Below, one piece after another: positions 54,147 through 62,951 of a stretch of 64,000 nucleotides of DNA. Both the position numbers and the translations under genes were made by a program. Below the pieces are notes generated by a model. The model was not told the DNA's origin. It searched no databases and saw only the letters and a program-made list of their open reading frames with translations. Source of the stretch: Gammaproteobacteria bacterium (lineage in GTDB: Bacteria > Pseudomonadota > Gammaproteobacteria > Nevskiales > Nevskiaceae); NCBI GenBank assembly GCA_026398815.1, contig JAPLSA010000017.1, forward strand, positions 372,001 through 436,000, given 5' to 3'. How positions within the stretch are numbered: position 1 is the stretch's first letter; each line of letters opens with the position of its first letter.

Positions 54147-55541
54147 ATGGCCTTGATCCACGCCGAGCCGATGCCCGCCCTGCCGCCGCTGCCCCGGATC
54201 GCGCTGGCTCTGCTGGCAGTGCTGCCGCTTGCGCTCGCCGCCGAGATGCCGCTGCAGCTGACGCCGCTCGACTACCGCGAGCGGCTGCTGGCCAACGGCC
54301 TGACCGTGCTGAGCCTCGAAGACCACCGCAGCCCGACCGTCGCCGTGCAGGTCTGGTACCGCGTCGGCGCCAAGGACGACCCGCCCGGCCGCAGCGGCTT
54401 CGCCCATCTGTTCGAACACCTGATGTTCAAACGCACGCGGCACCTCGCGGCCGAACAGTTCGACCGGCTGACCGAAGACGTCGGCGGCGAGAACAACGCC
54501 GGCACCAGCGACGATGGCACCCAGTACCTCGACACGGTGCCGTCCGGCCACCTGGAACGGCTGCTGTGGGCCGAAGCCGAACGGCTGCAGCATCTCGAGG
54601 TCGACGCCGACAGCTTCCGGTCCGAGCGCGCCGTGGTGCAGGAGGAATTCCGCCAGACCGTGCTGACGCCGCCATACGGCCGCCTTGAACACCTGCTGCA
54701 GCAGCTGTCCTGGCAACGGCATCCATACCGGCGACCGACGATCGGCAGCATCGAAGACCTCGACGCCGCCGGACTCGCCGATGTGCGCAGCTTCCACACC
54801 ACCTATTACCGGCCGGACAACGCCGCGCTGGTGGTCAGCGGCGACTTCGACCCGGCCCAGCTCGATCGCTGGGTCGATCGCCACTTCGGCGCCATTCCGC
54901 GTCCCGCGACCGTGATCCCGAGGGTCACGGTCACCGAGCCGCCGCGCACCGAGGATCGCCGGAGCACGGTACGGCTGCCGCAGGTGCCACTGCCGGCGCT
55001 GGCGATCTCCTGGCTGGCGCCGCCGGCCGGCAGCCCGGATGCGGCCGCGCTGCGCATCGCCGAAATGCTGCTGTCGGGCGGACGCTCGTCACGGCTGCAT
55101 CAGACCCTGGTCGAGCGTCAGCCGCTCGCCCAGGAGGTGAGCTTCCGCTACGACGCACTGGCCGATGGCGGACTGTGTTCACTGGTCGCCGTCGTGGCCG
55201 GCGGCGGTTCGCTGGCCCGGCTCGAACGCGCAGCGCTGGCCGCGCTGCGCCGGCTGGCCGATGCGCCGATCGCCGCTGCCGAGATCGACAAGGCCAGAAC
55301 CCTGCTGCTGACCGAGCAGCTGAAGGCGCGCGAAACCGTGGATGGCCGGGCCACCGCGCTTGGCGAGGCCTGGCTGCTGACCGGCCGCGCCGGCCATGCC
55401 AACGACGAACTGCCGGCGCTGCTGGCAGTGACCGCCGCCGACGTGCAGCGGGTGGTCCGCGAGGTGCTGCTGCAAGGTCATCGGACGACGCTGGAATACC
55501 GCCGCGCCGGGTCCGAAGTACCGCGCAAGGACCGCCGATGA
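54147..55541 (+). CDS. M16 zinc metallopeptidase, active subunit
   Basis: 464 residues, exported (hydrophobic stretch ALALLAVLPLALAAE). HLFEHLMF carries the inverted zinc motif HxxEH and the distant Glu (RAVVQEEFRQ) is present, so it is catalytically competent. It pairs with the next gene, which lacks the motif, as in other bacterial M16 heterodimers. Start at 54147 is probable; ATG 54171 (MPALPPLPR) also fits a signal peptide. Stop overlaps the next ATG. Confidence 0.88.
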   Translation: MALIHAEPMPALPPLPRIALALLAVLPLALAAEMPLQLTPLDYRERLLANGLTVLSLEDHRSPTVAVQVWYRVGAKDDPPGRSGFAHLFEHLMFKRTRHLAAEQFDRLTEDVGGENNAGTSDDGTQYLDTVPSGHLERLLWAEAERLQHLEVDADSFRSERAVVQEEFRQTVLTPPYGRLEHLLQQLSWQRHPYRRPTIGSIEDLDAAGLADVRSFHTTYYRPDNAALVVSGDFDPAQLDRWVDRHFGAIPRPATVIPRVTVTEPPRTEDRRSTVRLPQVPLPALAISWLAPPAGSPDAAALRIAEMLLSGGRSSRLHQTLVERQPLAQEVSFRYDALADGGLCSLVAVVAGGGSLARLERAALAALRRLADAPIAAAEIDKARTLLLTEQLKARETVDGRATALGEAWLLTGRAGHANDELPALLAVTAADVQRVVREVLLQGHRTTLEYRRAGSEVPRKDRR

Positions 55542-57067
55542 ACAGCCGGCCGGCCCTGCTGGGCCTGATCGCAGCGCTGGCGCTGTTCGCTGGCTGCCAG
55601 CGCCACCAGGCGCCAGCGGCGATTGCCGATGACGGCTCGCTGCCGCCGGTCGCGGCGTCTCCGGCGTGGGCCCCACCGGTACCGGTCGAGACCACGTTCG
55701 CCAACGGCCTGCGGGTGATCGTGGTGCCCAGCCCCGGCCGCTCGCTGGTGGCGATCGACTGGCTGCTGGCATCCGGCAGCGAAATCGATCCACCGGGGCA
55801 GGCCGGGCTCGCGGACTTCACTGCCACGGCGCTGACCCTGGGCAGCCGCGCACCCGGCGGCGCACGCACGGCCGCGCAATTGGCCGACGCCGCCGAAGCG
55901 CTGGGCGGCACGCTGCGCGCCGGCGCGGGATGGGATGCCAGCCGGATCGGCATCACCGTGACGGCGCCGAAACTTGCCGCCGCGCTCGAACTGCTGGCCG
56001 AAGTGCTGCGCTATCCGGCGTTTGCCGCCGATGACATCGCGCGCCTGCGGGTGCAGACCGTGGACAGCCTGCGCCTGCGGATGACCGATCCGGCGGACAT
56101 CGCGGCCTGGGTCGCCGCACGGCGCCTGCATGGCGCAGGCGCCTACGGGCACCCGGCATCGGGCACGGCGGCCAGCGTGTCGCGCTTCACGGTCGCCAGC
56201 GTCAGGGCGCTGCAGGCGCGTCACTACCGCCCCGACAACAGCGTGCTGGTGCTGACCGGCGATCTCGCGCCGGATACCGGCATCGCGCTGGCCGCACAGC
56301 TCTTCGGAGACTGGCTGCCAAGTACACCGATTCCGACCGCGGCGCTCCGCCCGGCGATTCCAGCAGCAACTGCCGAGCCGCAGCCGGCGCCGTCATCGGC
56401 AGACGCCGAGGAGGTGCTGGTCATCGACCAGCCGGACGCCGGACAGGCCACCGTCATGCTCGGCACCGCACTGCCGCCAGGCGACGCACGGGCGCGTGAC
56501 CGCGCGCAGCTGCTGACCGCCGTGCTGGGCGGCGGCTATTCGTCTCGACTCAACCAGGAAATCCGGATTCGTCGCGGCCTGAGCTACGGCGCGCGCGCCG
56601 AACTCGATCTGCATCGCGGCATGAGTGCCCTGTACGCAAGCGCGCAGACGAAGAACGCCGCCGCAGCCGAGGTGCTGGCGGTGATGCGGCAGGAATTGCT
56701 GCGGCTGAGCACCGAAACCGTGCCCGAAGCGGAACTGAGCACCCGCAAGGCAGCGCTGGCCGGCCGCACCCTGCGCGCCTTGCAGACCGCCGACGGCCTG
56801 GCCGACGCGGTGGCGACGCAGTTGGCCGAGGGGTCTGCTGTGAGCGGGCTGTCTGCGCCGCTGGCCGGCATCGAGGCGGTCACTGCAATGGCGCTGCGCC
56901 AGTACGCCCAGCAGCAGTTGATTCCCAGCGCGCTGCGCGCGGTCATCGTCGGTGATGCCCGGGCATTCGAGGACGCGTTGCGCCGTCAGGGCATGACGAT
57001 CCGGACGATCCGTCTGACTCAGCTCGATCTCGACGCGGCGGATCTGCGCTCGACGCCTGCACGCTGA
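55538..57067 (+). CDS. M16 peptidase-like lipoprotein, non-catalytic subunit
   Basis: 509 residues; lipobox LFAGCQ. The domain is M16-like (YSSRLNQEIRIRRGLSYGARAELD), but where the zinc HxxEH should lie the sequence is GLADFTATAL, so no zinc site. It probably dimerises with the preceding protease and binds substrate, as non-catalytic M16 subunits do. Overlaps the partner gene by ATGA. Confidence 0.88.
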   Translation: MNSRPALLGLIAALALFAGCQRHQAPAAIADDGSLPPVAASPAWAPPVPVETTFANGLRVIVVPSPGRSLVAIDWLLASGSEIDPPGQAGLADFTATALTLGSRAPGGARTAAQLADAAEALGGTLRAGAGWDASRIGITVTAPKLAAALELLAEVLRYPAFAADDIARLRVQTVDSLRLRMTDPADIAAWVAARRLHGAGAYGHPASGTAASVSRFTVASVRALQARHYRPDNSVLVLTGDLAPDTGIALAAQLFGDWLPSTPIPTAALRPAIPAATAEPQPAPSSADAEEVLVIDQPDAGQATVMLGTALPPGDARARDRAQLLTAVLGGGYSSRLNQEIRIRRGLSYGARAELDLHRGMSALYASAQTKNAAAAEVLAVMRQELLRLSTETVPEAELSTRKAALAGRTLRALQTADGLADAVATQLAEGSAVSGLSAPLAGIEAVTAMALRQYAQQQLIPSALRAVIVGDARAFEDALRRQGMTIRTIRLTQLDLDAADLRSTPAR

Positions 57068-57106
57068 CCGCGCGCACGCCGCCAAGCCGGTACCGAACCA
57101 ACGGCC

Positions 57107-57646
57107 TCAGTCGCCGTCAGCTGCCGAGCCGGCGACGTCGTCGTCTGCAGGAAAGGCGTCGTCATCCGCCGCCGCACGCCCCAACGCCGACGACACCTGG
57201 GCACCGGTGAATCCGCGCGCTGCCAAGTAGCGGTAGCGGCTGGCGCGTTCTTTCGGGCTGGCTGCGGGCTGGCCATAGCGGCGGTCATGAAGCTGGCGGA
57301 CGATGGCCAGCCAGTCCGGTTCGGCTTCGTCCAGCGCCGCGCGGATCAATGCTTCCTCAACGCCACGGGATGACAGTTCCGCCCGAATCCGCAACGGCCC
57401 GTAACCCTGGCCGATGCGGGAGCGCACCAGCAGACCGGCGTAGCGCGCATCGCTCTGCCAGCCGGATTCGCTGAGTGCTTCGACCACTTCCGTGGCGCTG
57501 TGCGGGTCAAGCCCGTCGTGAGTCAGCTTGCGGGTCAATTCCCGAGCGCTGTGTTCACGGCGCCCCAGCGCTCGCAAGGCCCGCTCTCGCGCGCCTTCGG
57601 GTGCCAGCGGCGCTGGCGGTTTGCGCCCGCGCCGCTGCTTTTCCAT
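57107..57646 (-). CDS. recX: RecA regulatory protein RecX
   Basis: 179 residues. Typical RecX helical repeats (RALRALGRREHSARELTRKL, ALSESGWQSDARYAGLLVRSRIGQGYGPLRIRAEL). It modulates RecA filaments. The C-terminus is acidic and Ala-rich (DDDAFPADDDVAGSAADGD), longer than usual. Located 9 bp after the recA stop, so cotranscribed. Confidence 0.9.
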   Translation of the reverse strand: MEKQRRGRKPPAPLAPEGARERALRALGRREHSARELTRKLTHDGLDPHSATEVVEALSESGWQSDARYAGLLVRSRIGQGYGPLRIRAELSSRGVEEALIRAALDEAEPDWLAIVRQLHDRRYGQPAASPKERASRYRYLAARGFTGAQVSSALGRAAADDDAFPADDDVAGSAADGD

Positions 57647-57655
57647 CGTGCCTGC

Positions 57656-58711
57656 TTACTCCGCTGCTGGCGTCCGCGTCCGCGCCGGCATCAGCTTGGC
57701 CCGCAGCGACGACTCGATGGCGTCGGCAACTTCGGGATGCTCCTTCAGGTAGTTGCGCGAGTTGTCCTTGCCCTGGCCGATCTTGTCGCCCTTGTAGGCG
57801 TACCAGGCGCCGGATTTCTCGACGAAACCGTGCTCGACGCCGAGGTCGATCAGTTCGCCGAGCTTGGAAATGCCTTCGTTGTAGAGGATCTCGAAGTGCG
57901 CCTCGCGGAACGGCGGCGCCATCTTGTTCTTGACGACCTTGACGCGCGTTTCATTCCCGACCACTTCCTCGCCCTTCTTGATCGCGCCGGTGCGGCGGAT
58001 GTCGAGGCGCACCGAGGCGTAGAACTTCAGCGCGTTGCCGCCGGTGGTGGTTTCCGGCGATCCGTACATCACGCCGATCTTCATGCGGATCTGGTTGATG
58101 AAGATCACCAGCGTGTTGGAACGCTTGATGTTGGCCGTGAGCTTGCGCAGCGCCTGCGACATCAGGCGCGCCTGCAGGCCGACGTGGCTGTCGCCCATCT
58201 CGCCTTCGATTTCGGCCTTCGGCACCAGCGCCGCCACCGAGTCGACGACGATGCACTCGACGCTGTTCGAGCGCACCAGCATGTCGGCGATTTCCAGCGC
58301 CTGTTCACCGGTATCTGGCTGCGAGATCAGCAGGTCCGACACCTGCACGCCGAGGCGCTCCGCGTACTGCGGATCAAGCGCATTCTCGGCATCAATGTAT
58401 GCAGCAGTACCGCCGTTCTTCTGGATCTCCGCGACCACCTGCAGGCACAGCGTGGTCTTGCCGGACGACTCGGGACCGTAGATCTCGATGACGCGGCCCT
58501 TCGGCAAGCCGCCGATGCCGAGCGCGACATCCAGCGCCAGCGAGCCAGTCGACACGACTTCGACATCGCGCGCCGGATCGTCGGCGCCCATCCGCATCAC
58601 CGCACCCTTGCCGAACTGTTTCTCGATCTGGCTAAGGGCGGCTTCCAGTGCCTTTTTCCGATTGTCGTCCATGGTCGTGGTACCGGTCGGTGCTGCGTTG
58701 GGCTTCGCCAT
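57656..58711 (-). CDS. recA: Recombinase RecA
   Basis: 351 residues with Walker [10 protein letters not shown] (79-87), [18 protein letters not shown], the L2 region [15 protein letters not shown] and full C-terminal domain. Mediates homologous pairing and LexA cleavage. The start at 58711 adds ~13 residues before [13 protein letters not shown], which may be a later start at 58672. efp lies only 28 bp upstream, and no LexA box is seen in the gap. recX follows. Confidence 0.97.
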   Translation of the reverse strand: MAKPNAAPTGTTTMDDNRKKALEAALSQIEKQFGKGAVMRMGADDPARDVEVVSTGSLALDVALGIGGLPKGRVIEIYGPESSGKTTLCLQVVAEIQKNGGTAAYIDAENALDPQYAERLGVQVSDLLISQPDTGEQALEIADMLVRSNSVECIVVDSVAALVPKAEIEGEMGDSHVGLQARLMSQALRKLTANIKRSNTLVIFINQIRMKIGVMYGSPETTTGGNALKFYASVRLDIRRTGAIKKGEEVVGNETRVKVVKNKMAPPFREAHFEILYNEGISKLGELIDLGVEHGFVEKSGAWYAYKGDKIGQGKDNSRNYLKEHPEVADAIESSLRAKLMPARTRTPAAE

Positions 58712-58739
58712 CGTGATTTTCGTCTGCGTAGTGAACTGC

Positions 58740-59309
58740 TTACTTGCCGGCGCGCGCGAGGTACTCGCCGGTACGGGTATCGACCTTCACAAGTTCGTCC
58801 TGCTGGACGAACAGTGGCACGCGCACCATGGCGCCAGTTTCGAGCTTGGCCGGCTTGCCGCCGCCGCCCGAAGTGTCGCCACGCAGGCCGGGATCGGTTT
58901 CGGTGATCTTGAGGATCACGGTGTTCGGTGCGGCCACGCTGAGCGGCACGCCGTTCCAGAGCAGCACCGTGCAGGTTTCCTCGCCCTTCAGCCACTGCTT
59001 GGCGTCAGCCATCGCAGCGTCACTGGCCTGGATCTGCTCGAAGCTGACCGGATCCATGAAGGTCCAGAATTCACCGTCGTTGTAGAGATACTGCATTTCC
59101 GTCTGTTCGACGTCTGCCAGTTCCCAGGTGTCACCGGACTTCAGGGTCTTCTCGAACACGCGGCCGGTCTTGAGCGCGCGGATCTTGATCGTGTTCGTGG
59201 CCTGACCCTTGCCAGGCTTGCGGTATTCGTTGTCGAGGATCGCGTACGGTTCGCCGTCGATGAGAACCTTGACGCCCGACTTCATTTCGTTGGTGCTGAC
59301 AGTAGCCAT
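58740..59309 (-). CDS. efp: Elongation factor P
   Basis: EF-P rescues ribosomes stalled on polyproline. The 189-residue length is standard; the KPGKGQA loop has Lys34, implying EpmA/EpmB-type lysine modification (not Arg32-rhamnose type). Three beta-domains, C-terminal [13 protein letters not shown] at 59309 is the family start. A promoter region with no obvious signal precedes it. recA begins 28 bp downstream. Confidence 0.95.
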   Translation of the reverse strand: MATVSTNEMKSGVKVLIDGEPYAILDNEYRKPGKGQATNTIKIRALKTGRVFEKTLKSGDTWELADVEQTEMQYLYNDGEFWTFMDPVSFEQIQASDAAMADAKQWLKGEETCTVLLWNGVPLSVAAPNTVILKITETDPGLRGDTSGGGGKPAKLETGAMVRVPLFVQQDELVKVDTRTGEYLARAGK

Positions 59310-59510
59310 GAGAGTTCCGCTGTGAGGGGTCTGGTGGTCGGATGAGCCGACCTTGCTGCACGCACGGTTCGGCGGGGTGAAAACGGTCTTGCAGTCTAAT
59401 GGATTGCCGTTTTGCCGAATACCGCTGCCACTGGCTGCTTGTGCAGTGGTGACGCCGAACGTTCCGCAGGCTTCGATTTCCAGCACCTCGAAGTTTTTTG
59501 AAAAAAGCGC

Positions 59511-59539
59511 TTGAGGTCTGCGAAGCACCCTCCTATACT
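59511..59539 (+). promoter_or_regulatory. Sigma-70 promoter of the tRNA-Ala/tRNA-Glu unit
   Basis: TTGAGG (-35) and TATACT (-10) separated by 17 bp, starting 44 bp before tRNA-Ala, followed by a GC-rich discriminator (GCGCCTCCGC), the usual mark of stringently controlled stable-RNA promoters. Confidence 0.75.
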
Positions 59540-59554
59540 GCGCCTCCGCTGCAC

Positions 59555-59630
<76 letters not shown>

Positions 59631-59663
59631 CTTCCCAAGTGGTACATGTTTCACCGCCTCGTT

Positions 59664-59739
59664 GTCCCTATCGTCTAGAGGCCTAGGACACCACCCTTTC
59701 ACGGTGAGAACCGGGGTTCGAATCCCCGTAGGGACGCCA
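59664..59739 (+). tRNA. tRNA-Glu (anticodon TTC)
   Basis: 76 nt, 33 bp after tRNA-Ala, so the pair is one transcript. GTCCCTA/TAGGGAC acceptor, CCCTTTCACGG anticodon arm (TTC), GGTTCGAATCC T-arm, encoded CCA. The product also feeds HemA (6531). Confidence 0.96.
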
Positions 59740-60055
59740 TCATCGAACACCCGCTTCCGATGATGCCCGCTGCACAGACTCCATTTCGCAAGCAAGACAC
59801 GCTGCATTCGCCGCGTGGCTGCAAAGCTGCGTTCGCCTGCCTCGCAACACTGCGCCAACAACGCATGCAGCGAACACGTCTCCTCACGCTGCCGCACTGA
59901 TCCCGTCTTCTGCGGGCGAACCCCTTCGGGGGCCGTATTCGACGAAGAGCCGATACCCATTGCCATCACGGCCGGTAAGCTTGATTGCGTCAGGCACGGC
60001 ATGCGGATGTCGCCGGCCCTCCTGGCCTGGCATGCACTAACGAGGAGAAGTCGCC
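59740..60055. other. 316-bp gene-free region after tRNA-Glu
   Basis: A hairpin CATCATCG-N12-CGATGATG (59738-59765) touches the tRNA 3' end and may be a processing or termination structure without a U-tract. The rest is a leader to the acyl-CoA synthetase with GGAG 8 nt before its GTG. No other feature found. Confidence 0.5.
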
Positions 60056-61627
60056 GTGGAAACGCCATTGAGCCCGCTGGATTTCGCGCGTCGCGCGCTG
60101 AAGCTGCACGCCGACCGCGAAGCGGTCGTCGACGGCGAGCGCCGGTTCACCTATGCGCAGTTTCTTGGCCGTTGCGACCGAGGCTCTTCCGCGCTGCAGT
60201 CGCTCGGCGTCGGCAAGGGCGACCGTGTCGCCCTGATCTCGCCGAACACGCACAGCAACCTCGAGATGTACTACGCGGCGCCGCAGTATGGCGCCGTCAT
60301 CGTGCCGATCAATTATCGATTGACGGCCGACGATTTCGTCTACCTGATCAATCACAGCGGCGCGAAGGTCGTCTGCGCGCACCCCGATTACTTCGATGCG
60401 ATCGACAGCATTCGCAGCCAGTTGCCTGGCGTATCGCATTTCATTGCGTTCGAAGGCACGCGCACCGGCTGGCTGGAATACGAAAAGCTGCTGGCTGATG
60501 CCAGTCCCGACTTCGAGCGTCATCCGGTAGAAGAAACCGACCTGCTGTCGGTCAACTACACGAGCGGCACGACGTCGCGTCCCAAGGGCGTGATGATCAC
60601 GCACCGCAACGCCTGGATGAACTCGGTCGGCGTGCTCGTCCACCTGCACATGACGCCGTCGGATCGCTACCTGTGGACGCTGCCGATGTTCCACGCCAAC
60701 GGCTGGACATTCGTATGGACGGTGACGGCAGTTGGCGGCACCCATGTCTGCCTGCGCAAGGTCGAGCCGCTGGCGATCTATGACCACATCAACCGCGAGC
60801 GCGTGACCCTGCTGTGCGCTGCCCCGACGGTGCTGATCGGCATTGCCAACGGGCCGGAAGCGCAGCGCCGTGCCGTCCGTCCTGGCGTGCAGGTGATCAC
60901 CGCAGGTGCGCCACCGGCTCCGGCGACCATCGAACGCGTCGAAGGCGAGCTGAAATGGACGATCACCCAGGCCTACGGACTGACCGAGACGGCGCCCTTC
61001 ATCACCATCTGCGAGCCACTGCCCGCGCACACCGAACTGACATCCGAACAGCGCGCCAGAATCAAGGCTCGTCAGGGCGTCGAACTGATCACTTCGGGTG
61101 AAACCGCAGTCTTCGACGACAACGATCAGCCGGTTCCCGCTGATGGCGCGACGCTCGGCGAAATCGTGGCACGTGGCAACACCGTGATGCGCGGCTACTA
61201 CAACGATCCGGAGGCCAGCGCGAAGGCTCTCAAGGGTGGCTGGTTCCGCACAGGCGACGCAGCCGTGGTGCATCCAGACGGCTACATCGAGATCCGCGAT
61301 CGCATCAAGGACGTGATCATTTCCGGCGGCGAAAACATTTCCTCGATCGAGGTGGAGGCGGCGCTGCTGCGGCACCCCGCCATCGTCGAAGTGGCCGTGG
61401 TCGGCATGCCGCATGAAAAATGGGGCGAGTCGCCCGAAGCCTTCGTGGTGCTGCGCGACGGCGCCAGCCTCGCTGACGGCGAACTGAAAGCGTTCTGCCG
61501 CCAGAGCCTGGCGCACTTCAAGGTGCCGACCGCGTTTCATGTGGTGCTGGAATTGCCGAAGACGGCAACCGGCAAGATCCAGAAGTTCGTGCTTCGCGGC
61601 AAGCGCGCGGCCATCGCGACGCAATAG
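60056..61627 (+). CDS. Acyl-CoA synthetase, intact paralogue of the first gene in the window
   Basis: 523 residues, AMP-binding (ANL) family, fatty/aromatic acid activation. Complete motifs: [16 protein letters not shown] (P-loop), [39 protein letters not shown] and [10 protein letters not shown] lysine. Strongly similar over its length to the gene at 2-1528, e.g. THRNAWMN and [14 protein letters not shown] start with GGAG 8 nt upstream. Monocistronic; a 12-bp-stem hairpin follows the stop. Confidence 0.92.
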   Translation: METPLSPLDFARRALKLHADREAVVDGERRFTYAQFLGRCDRGSSALQSLGVGKGDRVALISPNTHSNLEMYYAAPQYGAVIVPINYRLTADDFVYLINHSGAKVVCAHPDYFDAIDSIRSQLPGVSHFIAFEGTRTGWLEYEKLLADASPDFERHPVEETDLLSVNYTSGTTSRPKGVMITHRNAWMNSVGVLVHLHMTPSDRYLWTLPMFHANGWTFVWTVTAVGGTHVCLRKVEPLAIYDHINRERVTLLCAAPTVLIGIANGPEAQRRAVRPGVQVITAGAPPAPATIERVEGELKWTITQAYGLTETAPFITICEPLPAHTELTSEQRARIKARQGVELITSGETAVFDDNDQPVPADGATLGEIVARGNTVMRGYYNDPEASAKALKGGWFRTGDAAVVHPDGYIEIRDRIKDVIISGGENISSIEVEAALLRHPAIVEVAVVGMPHEKWGESPEAFVVLRDGASLADGELKAFCRQSLAHFKVPTAFHVVLELPKTATGKIQKFVLRGKRAAIATQ

Positions 61628-61641
61628 ACGCCCTCGGATAA

Positions 61642-61676
61642 GACGGGCCCGAATCGCCAGGGCTTTCGGGTCCGTC
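61642..61676 (+). terminator. Terminator-like hairpin after the acyl-CoA synthetase
   Basis: GACGGGCCCGAA and TTCGGGTCCGTC form a 12-bp stem with one G-U pair and an 11-nt loop, 15 bp past the stop. There is no U-tract, so it may be a transcript-stabilising hairpin. The rest of 61677-61888 shows nothing recognisable. Confidence 0.5.
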
Positions 61677-61888
61677 ATCCGTGCGCCGTCGCTCTCGATA
61701 CGCCCATCGGCTCGCCGGCCGACGGGGTAGCCAGCAGCATGGGTTCGAGTCGTTGTCGCACGCTGCCTGGAAGCGCGGACCAGCACGAGCGGTAATCCTT
61801 GCCGGTCGCCACGATCACTCTGGCCGCTGACCCGTGCGCATGGGCAGCGCCACAAGCGGATACCAAAGCGGCGCGCCGGCCCACGACC

Positions 61889-62203
61889 TCAGCCTGCGAT
61901 GCCAGGGATGGCGGACAGCACGGCATCGAGCAGCGGCGATCGGAACTGCACGATCAGCCCGAGCATTGTCGCGACGATACCCACCTTCAGAAGCCGCGTG
62001 ACCGCAGGATTGTCGGGCATCGCCGGGCCAGCGATGAACTGCGGCGAGATCGCCAGTGGCCCTGTCAGCTCGCGTCCAGGCGCAGCCGCCTGCACGACGA
62101 TACCTCTGCGGACTTCGTCGAAATAACGCTGACGATGCTGGACGACGCTGCGATTGATCAGCCGGCGGCGGCGGGCTTCTTCACGTTGCTGTTGCAGGTT
62201 CAT
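61889..62203 (-). CDS. Small C-terminally membrane-anchored protein coupled to lexA
   Basis: 104 residues. Basic, Arg/Gln-rich N-terminal half (MNLQQQREEARRRRLINRSVVQHRQRYFDE), then one hydrophobic segment near the C-terminus (LLKVGIVATMLGLIV). ATG overlaps the lexA stop (ATGA), so it is expressed under LexA control. Many gammaproteobacteria put the division inhibitor sulA after lexA; this protein does not look like SulA, but a damage-induced division or envelope role is an inference worth testing. Confidence 0.6.
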   Translation of the reverse strand: MNLQQQREEARRRRLINRSVVQHRQRYFDEVRRGIVVQAAAPGRELTGPLAISPQFIAGPAMPDNPAVTRLLKVGIVATMLGLIVQFRSPLLDAVLSAIPGIAG

Positions 62204-62823
62204 CGACGTACTCCTATGACGCCCAGGGCCAGTCCTTCGATCACCAGTTCCTGCTGACGCAGGTCGAGGACGATCGGCTGGTAGGCCGGGTCGCTGTTTT
62301 CGGGAATCAGGCTGACGATGTGGCCGTCGCGCTTGAAGCGCTTGACCGTGGCTTCATCGCCGATGCGGGCCACGACGATCTGGCCGTTCATGGCATTGCT
62401 GGCGCGCTTCACGGCCAGCAGGTCGCCGTCGAGGATGCCGGCGTCGCGCATCGACTGGCCCTTGACGCGCAGCAGGAAATCCGGCGCCGGCTCGAACAGG
62501 TTGGCGGCGAGATCGCGGTGATCGTCGAGGTTTTCGACTGCGAGGATCGGCAGGCCGGCGGCGACCCGGCCGACGACCGGCACCTTGAGCATTTCGACGC
62601 GGCGTTCGCGGTGCTGGGCGGCGAGCCGGATGCCGCGTGCCTGCCCGGTCACTTCCAGATGCCCCTTCTCGGCCAGGGTACGCAGGTACTGCTCCGCCGA
62701 ATTGGCGGAGCGCAGGCCGAACGCTGCGGCGATCTCCGCCCGGGTCGGCGCACCGCCGTTCTCGGCGATGTGCGTGCGGATGAAGTCGAGTACCTGGGCC
62801 TGCCGTGCAGTAAGATCCGTCAT
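62200..62823 (-). CDS. lexA: LexA repressor
   Basis: 207 residues. N-terminal winged helix (TARQAQVLDFIRTHIAENGGAPTRAEIAAAFGLRSANSAEQYLRTL), auto-cleavage site Ala89-Gly90, serine protease Ser124 (KGQSMRD) and Lys161 (ATVKRFK). Represses the SOS genes; RecA-induced self-cleavage relieves it. A palindromic LexA box lies 24 bp upstream, so autoregulation is likely. Downstream gene overlaps by ATGA. Confidence 0.96.
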   Translation of the reverse strand: MTDLTARQAQVLDFIRTHIAENGGAPTRAEIAAAFGLRSANSAEQYLRTLAEKGHLEVTGQARGIRLAAQHRERRVEMLKVPVVGRVAAGLPILAVENLDDHRDLAANLFEPAPDFLLRVKGQSMRDAGILDGDLLAVKRASNAMNGQIVVARIGDEATVKRFKRDGHIVSLIPENSDPAYQPIVLDLRQQELVIEGLALGVIGVRR

Positions 62824-62846
62824 CGGAGTGCGGGTGGGTGCGTGAT

Positions 62847-62862
62847 ATGTATATTTATACAA
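62847..62862 (-). promoter_or_regulatory. LexA box upstream of lexA
   Basis: ATGTATATTTATACAA is a near-match to the gammaproteobacterial SOS box (CTGT-N8-ACAG) with a perfect TGTATA...TATACA core. It lies between lexA and the dnaE2 gene. Confidence 0.75.
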
Positions 62863-62951
62863 ATCACTGGTCCCCGCTGTAAAGTGCCGTTCGTCGGCAC
62901 CGGACCGATGCATGAGGCGCCGTCTACCGGCGCCTTTCTTCTGGGCAGCCG

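Noticed and set aside
59664-60055. tRNA-Glu as an integration site of a genomic island
   Set aside because: No integrase, no direct repeat of the tRNA 3' end and no change in base composition downstream.
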